From Pholiota molesta (Eukaryota; Basidiomycota; Agaricomycetes; Agaricales; Strophariaceae), in NCBI GenBank assembly GCA_014925825.1, contig JACGCK010000003.1, positions 310,001-374,000 on the forward strand: a stretch of DNA of 64,000 bases. Reading direction: 5' to 3'. Position 1 is the first letter of the stretch. Every line of letters begins with the position of its first letter. Of the stretch, positions 23,796-33,054 are shown piece after piece. The translations under genes were made by a program, and so were the position numbers. The notes beneath the pieces are model-generated. The model searched no databases, had not been told where the DNA came from, and saw only the letters and a program-made list of their open reading frames with translations.

Positions 23796-24985
23796 GAGTG
23801 GATTGTGGACAAGGACTATGTTATATATTGTTCCCAAAGAGAAACACTTAGACTGGTCATCTTCTCTGACACCATCTGGAAAGTGGGGCCTCGTGGCTGA
23901 TGTTAGGCCCAAAGAGTTAACAAATCCTTACGTTACCACTATAAATAATCACAACTTCTCAATGAGTAGGCCACGGTAAGGAGCTGGAGATTCCATATGC
24001 TTTCATACGCCGTAAGGCAGGAAACTGGACATTCGTATAAACTGACCACTAGAAATGTACCCCATAAGTAGGCAAGTACATGTGGAATTGCGCTACTTAC
24101 GACGTACCGTTTTCATCCCAATCCGAGGAAAGAATTCGGATTTCATTGAGATACAAAGTGATACCAGGTGATACCGTATCCGAGTCGCAGTTAATTCCCA
24201 GGAGTCCGAGCATGGAACTTTTCAGATGATGATGACTATGAAATGAGTCAGCTAATCAGATCCAGGACAAGCTATTGCCCAGAGCGAAGCAGGGGTGAGC
24301 GCGAAGCGCGAGCCCAACGCGAGCCTCCGATGCGTAGCGGCGGACATAAATCCATAAAGCTTCGGAAATCCAAATTCGAAGAAACATGATATTCCGAAGC
24401 CTTAGAGCCTTTGAACATTTGTGGCACATAACTAACTCTCGATCAACTCTCAATCAGTAGTGCTGGCTTTGACTTTCCAAACAAACTCACTTGAACACAG
24501 GCTCCAGTCATTGAGCTATATAATGATCACCTTGTGGGTCCTGGAGACTTGCGCGTTTATCCTGTATGCTGTTTTTGACTGTTCATCAGATGTAGACATA
24601 TGCACATAGAGAGTATCCATACATAATATTGAGCCAAGTTCGAGTCGATTTGGAGTTGATAGTCAAGACTTGGATTCAATTCGCTGTAGACAATTGTTAA
24701 TTTGCCGTCTTATCGACAGACGAATACTGATGAATCAAGCCTCTGGTAAGAGCAAGTCAATTGATTGACCTAACGGAAAGTGGGCTAGCTGCCAGGAATA
24801 TCATCAAGATTCAAATATTCAAGACGCGTCAACGAAGATAGCGTGACATAGGGCCCGTGACGGGGTGTGGATAAGGTCACGAGATGATCAAGTCACATCT
24901 TTGAAGAATTGAACTCGATTCACGTTCTGTCTCTTTCTCTACATCTTCCATCGCACATCCTTGCCACTCTACAAGCAAAACAGCT
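23796..24985. other. divergent intergenic region between P450 and importin alpha
   Basis: 1.2 kb without a supported gene. A GC-rich block at about 24283-24346 contains repeated GCGAAGC/GCGCGAAGCGCG words amid AT-rich DNA. An ACGCGT hexamer lies at 24824-24829, about 160 bp before the importin start, and a C/T-rich leader just before it. Confidence 0.4.
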
Positions 24986-26903
24986 ATGGAATCTGCAGAA
25001 TCTCGTACAATGAAGGCTCGTAGGGATGGTGAGAATCGTATCTGGCATTATCGGGGATCTTTCTTTAACGCGTTTTCGTCACGCAGCCTACAAAGCCAAG
25101 GGCCCACTCAAGCAGGACGACCTTAGACGTCGTCGGGAGGAGCAACAAGTTGAGATCAGAAGGCAGAAACGGGAAGAAAACATTTCGAAAAGGCGTAATT
25201 TCCTTCCCTCTGCAGGACCAGACTCGGATGAAGAGATTGGTGGAGGTGTTTGGGATCCTCCTGTGAGCAATCTTTCATGTGGTATTTCGTACAGCAATTC
25301 CGACGTGTTCTCTTGTCTGTTAGCTTGCCGAGGAGATGATTTCTGGTGTCTTTTCCGACGACCCTGAACGCCAGCTCGACGCGACTACCAAATTCCGCAA
25401 GCTGCTTTCAAAAGAGAAGAACCCACCCATCGAACGCGTGATTGAATGTGGAGTTGTTCCCCGTTTCGTGGAATTCCTCAAACACGGACATGCTATGCTT
25501 CAAGTACGTTATTATCCTTATATCTAGGTCAACCCTTAAGACACTATCTTATAAAAATTTCCTTTCAAAAATTTCCAGTTTGAAGCTGCTTGGGCGCTCA
25601 CCAACATCGCATCTGGAACCGCTGAACACACTCAAGTTGTCATCAATGCTCAAGCTGTCCCCGAATTCATTAATCTGCTCTCATCTCCTGTTCTGGATGT
25701 TCGCGAGCAAGCGGTATGGGCGCTCGGAAACATTGCCGGTGACAGCCCCCAGTGCAGGGATTATGTGTTGCAGCAAGGAGCATTGAGGCCTCTACTTACT
25801 CTCCTCAGCGAGAATCACAAGCTCAGCATGCTTAGGAATGCCACTTGGACTTTGAGCAACTTCTGCCGAGGCAAGTCGCCGCAGCCAGATTGGGATCTGG
25901 TATGTACTTGCTCTCTCTCCTTGTTCTTTACAGTGATTGATCGCGATGGGATAGATCTCGCCAGCTTTGACTGTTTTGACCAAGCTCATTTACTCTCTCG
26001 ATGATGAAATTCTCATTGATGCATGCTGGGCCATTTCTTACCTTTCGGATGGATCGAACGACAAGATTCAAGCAGTCATCGAATCCGGAGTCTGCAGGCG
26101 TCTTGTCGACTTGCTCTTGCACCAATCAACTTCGGTTCAGACTCCTGCCCTTCGTTCGGTTGGAAATATTGTGACTGGTGATGATCTCCAAACTCAAGTC
26201 GTGATCGCATCCGGCGCCCTCCCAGCTCTTTTGTCTCTCCTTTCCTCCCCCAAGGATGGTATCCGCAAGGAAGCTTGCTGGACAATCTCGAACATCACCG
26301 CTGGCTCTCCTCCCCAAATTCAAGCCGTTATCGATGCCAATATCATCCCCCCTCTCATCAACATCCTTCAGAACGCTGACTTCAAGACAAGGAAGGAGGC
26401 GTGCTGGGCTATCTCAAATGCTACCTCCGGTGGTCTCCAAGAACCCGCCCAGATTCGCTATCTGGTTTCCCAAGGTTGCATCAAGCCTTTGTGCGACCTA
26501 TTGACCATGATGGATAACAAGATTATTCAAGTCGCGTTAGACGGATTGGACAACATCCTCAAGATCGGCGAGCAGGATAAGATCGCTGCAGGCCCAGGCG
26601 CCGTCAACCAATATGCTTTGTACGTCGAAGAAGCGGGAGGAATGATCACTATCCACAACCTTCAACAACACGATAACTTGGAGATCTACAAGAAAGCATT
26701 CAATATTATGGACAAATACTTCCCTGACGAAGAAGAAGTCGACACTGCTATCAGCGCAGCCACTGTTGACTCCACTGGTGCATTTGCTGTAAGTTTCCTG
26801 TTCTTCGCTGTTTGGGTTCAGCAGGAGTTAATTAATTTCTTTCTTCTTTCAGTTCCACTCGGATATGGCCGCTCCTCAAGGAGGATTTAGCTTCGGACAG
26901 TGA
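24986..26903 (+). CDS. SRP1: importin subunit alpha (karyopherin alpha)
   Basis: Adaptor that binds classical nuclear localisation signals and links them to importin beta. Spliced translation gives an N-terminal importin-beta-binding domain rich in Arg/Lys ([29 protein letters not shown], about residues 15-65), then ten armadillo repeats. These carry the conserved Trp/Asn ladder that grips the [86 protein letters not shown]. The C-terminus is acidic with a Gly/Phe tail (GGFSFGQ). Seven exons by eye. Length about 530 residues, normal for the family. Intact. Confidence 0.96.
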
Positions 26904-27468
26904 TTGCTTCAGTTTTTCCAATTCCTTTTCATTTATCGATCACGAATGCTACGTTTCTGTAACTACACCTTTGATGTTTGTCTCTTTCATTTTTTCAGTT
27001 TTCAGTCCACTACGACGTTCCTTCTGCTTTCTACCTTTCCACAAGGTTTCTTTCAGCCACAATAATACTCGACCACCTGTATCTTGATTGCATGTTTGCT
27101 CCCCAGTTTTGGAGTGCATTTGCACAGCGCGTTTGCCTCGTCATTCACAGTAAACCCAAAATGCTTTAGATGTATTTAGTACCTTTTTCTATTGCTCATC
27201 CATTGCTGTCACTCATTCTATATTTGCCTATGGGAAATTGGGAATATTTGAAATAAGTGAAGACTCGTAGCGTTTTGGGCAAGAGGAAGAACGTGATCGT
27301 AATTTCAATCCGCGATGAGCGCTCAGTCAACGCGTTGATTCTGATCATTAACACGCACATTGCAAGTTCATGCTCTCACCTGCTCGCCTGTCATAATTTT
27401 CTACTTCATTTCGCTCTTTCACGCAGTCATACCGCACCTGTATCGCGAGCTCTTTTGAATCAGCACTC
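26904..27468. other. intergenic, 3' region of importin alpha and LSM5 promoter
   Basis: 565 bp. T-rich sequence typical of a 3' untranslated region, then the LSM5 upstream region. No gene seen. Confidence 0.4.
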
Positions 27469-27967
27469 ATGGCTTCTCAAATTCTCCCCTTAGGTATGAT
27501 ATAACAACTGTTCTCTTTTTTGAAGCTAATGAGACGGGCCTTAGAACTCATTGACCGATGTATCGGCTCGAAGATCTGGGTGATCATGAAGAGCGAACGT
27601 GAATTCACTGGCACACTTCTTGGATTTGACGACTACGTCAGTGAGTAGGGATCTTTCTTTGGATACGCCGCACTTGCTAATCACGAATCGTTATGCGATA
27701 GACATAGTATTAGAAGATGTTACAGAATTGTGCGTATGCCGCAAGCCTCATCCTTCTCTCAGACTTACTGTGGATTAGTGAGACGACACCGCAAGGCGTA
27801 AAAAAGACGGCGCTGGCACAGACATTGTTGAACGGGAGTAATATTGCCATGGTGCGTTTTTCGGCCTGCAATGCTATCGCCTTGTACTTTAACAAACTTC
27901 TTAGCTGGTACCGGAAGTAATGGCCCTGAGGATAGCTAGGCAGCAGACCTTGATTGTCTGTTCATGA
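27469..27967 (+). CDS. LSM5: U6 snRNA-associated Sm-like protein LSM5, 3' end frameshifted
   Basis: Subunit of the Lsm2-8 ring that binds the U6 snRNA 3' end, and of the Lsm1-7 ring in mRNA decay. Exons at 27469-27493, 27545-27640, 27702-about 27727, about 27779-27851 and 27905 onward. They give [20 protein letters not shown], Sm motif 1 ([34 protein letters not shown]) and Sm motif 2 ([10 protein letters not shown]). The last exon as written reads [16 protein letters not shown] to a stop at 27965-27967. The family ending [11 protein letters not shown] with stop at 27937-27939 appears if one C is added to the CC at 27911-27912. The frame break is therefore probably a consensus error. Confidence 0.88.
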
Positions 27968-28261
27968 TACCACGGACTGATGTCAAATGGACCTGTTAAC
28001 CATGCTGTACAAACTAAATTGCAATATCAAATCTTTGAAATAACAGGAAATCTTTGCCTCATTTCTTTGCGCCGCGACATCACAACCAAATTACCTGCCG
28101 TTGTTTTTGAAAGTCGTCTTAGAATTGCCTTCTTTCTAGATATGTTGCGCATACGATTCAAAGAATTCGAGTCATTTCGACTGGGGAGGTATACGTTGGA
28201 TCTTTTGGTTGCTTTGATCTCTTCCTTTATCTCAGACGCTTCCGTCTCTAACTATCGCATT

Positions 28262-28471
28262 AGCATGTGCCCTGGTTGATATCTTGCCACAAATTCTGCC
28301 TGGCTTGCTATTTCGTTTGTTCTAGCGACTTATAATATCACCAAGGCAATTGATGGCCAGAGCGTTGTGGTAGAACCTGCGATTAGCAAAGGTCTGGTGT
28401 CAAGTACACTTCACACGCAATCTAGTGATATCTACAAGCTTATAGACATTGCTAAAGCTAAGTTGAATTAA
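28262..28471 (+). pseudogene. P450 C-terminal relic
   Basis: Homologous to the last exons of the P450 at 21.5-23.8 kb, in the opposite orientation. The reading CPG*YLA replaces CPGRYLA, a CGA-to-TGA change. It continues NSAWLAISFVLATYNITKAI (gene: DSAWIAISSILATFDITKAI) and ends SSDIYKLIDIAKAKLN (gene: SSDVYKLIDTAKVELD). The intron between these two parts and the exon bases after it (encoding HAKPY) are gone. The left edge looks like the end of the preceding intron (CATTAG). Nothing P450-like remains upstream. It shows a second copy once existed here and was mostly lost. Confidence 0.8.
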
Positions 28472-28602
28472 ACATGAATAGTGTACATAATTTCTATGCT
28501 GGCATGCTTGTTTGTTCACATACATAGGCTTTCTCAATAAAAATAAATTATCCAGACCATCAAGGGTAAAGGTGGAAAGTGAATAAGTCCATAGTCATAT
28601 TA

Positions 28603-30018
28603 CTAACTTGTCGTCGCCTCCGCAGGCATTGAAACAGCGATGGCAGGATTCCCTGAAGCGGGTTTGAAAAATGGAATAGTACGCAAATTGTCAGGAGCAG
28701 GACCTTCCGCCTCTAGTTTCTTTCGTGCTCTGTCCGTCTGAATAGATTGAATATCTTGTAAGTGGTTATATTCACTGAAACAAATAGGCGACTCACAATT
28801 CCAGCATTTGCCACACCACGCTCAAGCCTTCTAGCAGGGTACACGCTTTACATAGAGCATTACTCGACATGTAGCCACATCTCTGGCAAGTTTCTAGATA
28901 CAGTTCCAAGTTTTGAATCTCTTTGACTTTGACTTCGAAAGATTCTAAAATAGGCTTACGTTGAACTTTCTGAGTCGCTTTAATCTCTTCTTGATCTCGA
29001 AGGCTTCTCCAGAATGAATAATATCGATAATGGCGCTCGGCGGGCGGCTTCAAGGTCCTTGAGAAAGGCCCGTGCGTGACCGCGATAGGCATCCGGAGAA
29101 TAGATGCACTCTGTCGAGAAATAGTCCAATTTTTTGAAGTACGCGTACCTGTTAGGAGGAATACCTTGTGAGGCTATTGCATTTTGAGATGATTAAATAT
29201 ACTTACATTACGATCTCCTTTTCATACGCATATTTGAATGGCTTTGATCGACGGATGGTATCTTCTCCTTGGGTGCATATTGAGGTACATCGTCCCAATC
29301 GCGCAATATCTCCACGCATAACTACAAAAGTTGAATCGGAGCATCGAAAAAGAACGAACAGACATACTATTCATGAGCACTGTCTCTGCAATGTCGTCCG
29401 CGTTGTGTCCAGTTACAATGTGGTCCACATTAGCATCGCTGCTCCCCGGTCGAGAGCCTGCCTGCGAAATACCCCACAGAAGGTGCATTATTCTTCCTGC
29501 CGACTTGAGAAACAATGGCGTCCATTGTCCATCCGTATAGTTCGTCGTAGACAAGATCTTCAACGGCATGTCATACTGTTGCTGATTTCGCTTCACGGTC
29601 TGCACCTCTCGATTAGATTACCAAAGTAGAGAGATGGAAATAAGCTGTCCTCACCTCCAAGAGTCATCGCGATAGCCAGTAATGCCTTCATCTATCGAGA
29701 GTAGAAACAAATCCAACCCGTACTGATAGCGGTCGTTAAGCGTTTTCATAACGTAGGCCAACACAGTGGAATCTGTCTTGAACCCTGAGTAAACGATCCA
29801 TGCATCCCTCGACAAAGAATTTTGTCCTCACCTTTTCCTCCGGATGCACCGATTGCAACTCTGTCACCTGGGCTAAAGAGCTTAGTTTGAATGATGGTGT
29901 TATGGACTTCGGTCTCGAAGACATAGAAGAAACAATCGCGGCATATTTGTTGACCGGTTTTCGGGCGCTTCAGCATGGCTTTCGCCTTTTGACATAGCGC
30001 ACAAAGACGAGGGGCCAT
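28603..30018 (-). CDS. CTU1: cytoplasmic tRNA 2-thiolation protein 1, with apparent one-base deletions
   Basis: Catalytic subunit of the Ctu1-Ctu2 (Ncs6-Ncs2) complex, which thiolates wobble U34 of Lys, Glu and Gln tRNAs with sulfur from Urm1. Zinc cysteines near the start ([27 protein letters not shown]), the ATP-binding PP-loop GASGGKDSTV built across an intron, [68 protein letters not shown] and the C-terminal zinc finger [16 protein letters not shown]. It ends [18 protein letters not shown]. As written, the frame breaks seven times, each fixed by one extra base in a run. The CxxC of [12 protein letters not shown] is among the parts out of frame. A single-copy conserved gene, so sequence error is likelier than decay. 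Confidence 0.93.
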
Positions 30019-30426
30019 GTGCGTTAATTGTGGATCGGGGATAGTGGTACTTAGAGGGACGAGATGGAAGATAGTGGTTGTGCAATAAAGGTTTGACTCC
30101 GCCATGATTGAATCGAGCATGCTGATAGGTTACATGTGATTTGAGTGTGACTCTATTAGTGGCACAATGCTATCCCAAGTATTAAACCGTAGAGCAAATT
30201 GGTACACCTGACTATGGGTAAAATCCATAATGTCGGGGGTGTCTATAATATGCAATGATATCCGATTGATATCTATTCGACTACAAACTACGTATTGTAC
30301 AATCTGACTTTCCGTTCTCTCTATATGATCGATTCAGTGCTCCTCCCCAGTTCTTGGCGCGTATTTCTCGATGTGCTCTAGAATAATAAGGGATCAAGAG
30401 CAAAAAGAATGCATATAATGCACCAA
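30019..30426. other. intergenic region between CTU1 and NPL4
   Basis: 408 bp between two minus-strand genes: the CTU1 promoter and the NPL4 3' end. An in-frame upstream extension from 30120 to the CTU1 start lacks conservation with the family and is not taken as coding. Confidence 0.4.
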
Positions 30427-32734
30427 TCAAGCTAAAGGCAGACCACAGACTTCACAGTCTGTCCCGCCATGAGTGTTTTCGAAAGTACAATGGGGGCAGA
30501 TTCGAATGTTGCTCGGCGAGCCAGAAGCACGCGACGCCGCTTGTTCAGCTGCGATCTGGTCGAAAACTTCAGGTGGAATTTCATCGTCCATCATATGCCC
30601 AGTGGCCGAAGGTGCTGAAGTGCTCGGTCGTGCAGCTGGCAGAGCGACATGTTAGCTTTAGAAGTTGCACGTCATGGAAAACGGCAAAACTTACGTGCGC
30701 TCTCGCGAGTAAATGTCATTAGCGTTTGCCACCCTTCAGTCGAGAGAACAGGGTCTATGTTCTTTGGGTCCTCAAGAAGGGAAGGCGAAGACACTGTGCG
30801 CATCAGCACTTTGATGTCGTCCTATAGAAAAAAAAATGTGTTCTAGTCAAAAGTGAAACTGTGCAGAACAGAATAGTAAACATACAGGAGAGAAGAGTTG
30901 AGAGGTCTCAAGGAATGTGACTAAGTGGAAATCGCTCAACCACTTCGCCAGATCGATTTTCTTGTAACTGTCAATTCCAGGATGTAATGAAGGTGCATCG
31001 AGCTTTTGCAGTTGGTTCATGACGTTATCGAGCGTTTGATCTTCCACGCCTGGCCGGTTTTCAATGGCGAATTGAGTGGATTGGAATACCGGCGATGGAT
31101 TTTGAGGGAAACCGTGAGTGACCTAAAGACATTTGTCAACAATGTCCAATATATTGGACTGGAGTAAACTTACATTGACTAGAAGATATTCCACAGGAAA
31201 AGATGGTTTCGCTGTTTTCTTCACTTCTAGACCATATTCATTCTTGTAAGAGAAGAAAACATCGGGAACATATCTTGCTGAATCCTTCGTCCTTTCTTCC
31301 TCCTTGACGCGGACAATTCCAGGATCCACGCTGGCCTCAATCATATCGGCCTCAACCATAGCCACTGCCTGTTCAGAAACCTGGTAGGCAGATACATCGA
31401 CCTGACCGTCTTCTGTGGCAGTTAGAACGGCTGTCACCAATCGCGAGGCGTATTGCCCTGTGGGTGAGGATTTTGAGAGCGTTGGATTTGCACTCTGCAG
31501 GGAGGCTGCGAAAATGGCTTCTAGAGACGAAAGAAAGAAGGATTGGGGGTGTCGTTTGTATACATTCTTTGTCCGATCTTCCGGAGTCGGATCCAAGTCA
31601 GTGAAATGTACCCACAATTGTGAGCGGGGTAGCTGCCGCAGCTGAGATTTGTCGTATACGGGCCTCATCTTCCCATGGCCAGCCCAGAGTCAGACCATCC
31701 AGTTCGCCTTGTTGAGGTGGCTCATAGATGGCTTCTACGACGGCTTTAACGCCCATAGGAACCTTGTCATAAGGTTCATAACGACCCAATAGCCATCCGA
31801 AGCGCTGTAGACCGGTCTTTCGCCATACTTGAAGGAACCGATCAATGATGTCCATGGACGCGATTTCTAAATGATCAACCATTCGGAATGGTTGCGACTG
31901 TAGAGTAATCGAGGAAGGCTGGCATGCCGTACAGATACCGGCTGGCCAAGGAGGATGTGACTCCGATGGACATGGTACTTTAACCTTGTAAGATAGGGAT
32001 TCAGGGGAGGCAGATGGGAGGCAGCGGATGCGCTGGGCTTGGGAGTAATCTTTTGGAGGTACGCGTGGTATGAAAGGTGTTTGATGGCGTGTTCCTTGTG
32101 GTATGCGACATCGTATGGCTCCAGTGGCATGCAGTAATCGCACATTCCGTTCAATGCATGTTTGCAAAATCGTGCATCGCGCTGACGGGGAATTTTGCCG
32201 GATTGCGATCGCCAGTATGCATCTACAGGGTCCTCTTTAACAAGTTCCCATGGGCGTTTGGCAGCGTCGGCAATACGGGCGCTGGTGGATACCGCGGTCG
32301 AGGTGGATGGCGCTTCAGCATCGGCGTTTGAGACAGTTGATTTCGGTTGATATCCGACAAATACAAGATCACCGTGGCTATAAGAAAGACGATGAGAACA
32401 AATGCCACCTCGCGCCGTATAAACGTACTCACTTCAATCCCAATTTCTTCAATGTCTGGCCTTTCAGCGAAGAAATCTTGACCTCATTTCCACGAGGTTG
32501 ATTTGAGATGGTAATGCTTGAGATATCGGGATCTACTGCTGTTTCTAATATCTGCAATAAACGTCAGGATGGTAGGCCGTCCATGCATTGCAAGACGTAC
32601 TTTGTCCAACAGTTTCGAAATGTCATCATCGGGAGACAAGTCATATCGGAAGTTTCCATCTTTAGATCGGATTCTGATGAGCTGCAGACAGTAAGTACCC
32701 AGGGCTGGAGTTGCGTGCCATATGAGCGTACCAT
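30427..32734 (-). CDS. NPL4: nuclear protein localization protein 4, with apparent one-base deletions
   Basis: Ubiquitin-binding cofactor of the Cdc48/p97 segregase, working with Ufd1 in ER-associated degradation and proteasome delivery. The N-terminal UBX-like domain is [20 protein letters not shown]. The zinc-binding part follows ([46 protein letters not shown]), then the MPN-like and CTD regions ([49 protein letters not shown]) and a C-terminal NZF finger ([20 protein letters not shown]). The first coding exon seems to be only the ATG (32732-32734), followed by a phase-0 intron. Three single-base shortfalls (near 31995-31998, at 31611-31613 and at 31604-31606) break the frame. Divergent from SPC7. 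Confidence 0.92.
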
Positions 32735-33054
32735 ATTGTGCGATAGGGAGCAAGCAGTGGATGGATAATGAGGTAGCGGACAAGGAGGTCGTAAGCGCAC
32801 CAGTAAAGTGCGAGACGCGTATTAGACGCGTAATGGATGACTCAGCATCTACGGGCCGGGCATCGTGATCTATCTGTTGATGTCACCTGACGGGATGAAG
32901 GAGATGAACGAACGCGTCTGTTTATTTTGGCACCGTCAACGACTGGTCTCCGACATAACTGTTGGGTCCATTCAACACCCATCTATCTACCGGATATCCT
33001 GCATCTAGTATCTAACACTCTTTTCTTGCAGTAATTTCTCGACAACAACACGCT
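32735..33054. promoter_or_regulatory. divergent NPL4/SPC7 promoter with three ACGCGT (MCB-type) boxes
   Basis: A 320-bp shared upstream region. ACGCGT occurs at 32815-32820, 32826-32831 and 32912-32917; the first two are 11 bp apart on the same face of the helix. ACGCGT is the MluI cell-cycle box bound by the MBF (Mbp1/Swi6) G1/S factor in other fungi. SPC7 is a cell-cycle gene, so control by an MBF-like factor is a reasonable inference. The hexamer occurs elsewhere in the window singly or in one pair. Confidence 0.5.

Noticed and set aside
28603..30018. Calling CTU1 a pseudogene
   Set aside because: All seven breaks are single-base losses, mostly in runs, every catalytic segment is preserved in some frame, and neighbouring conserved genes show the same error pattern.
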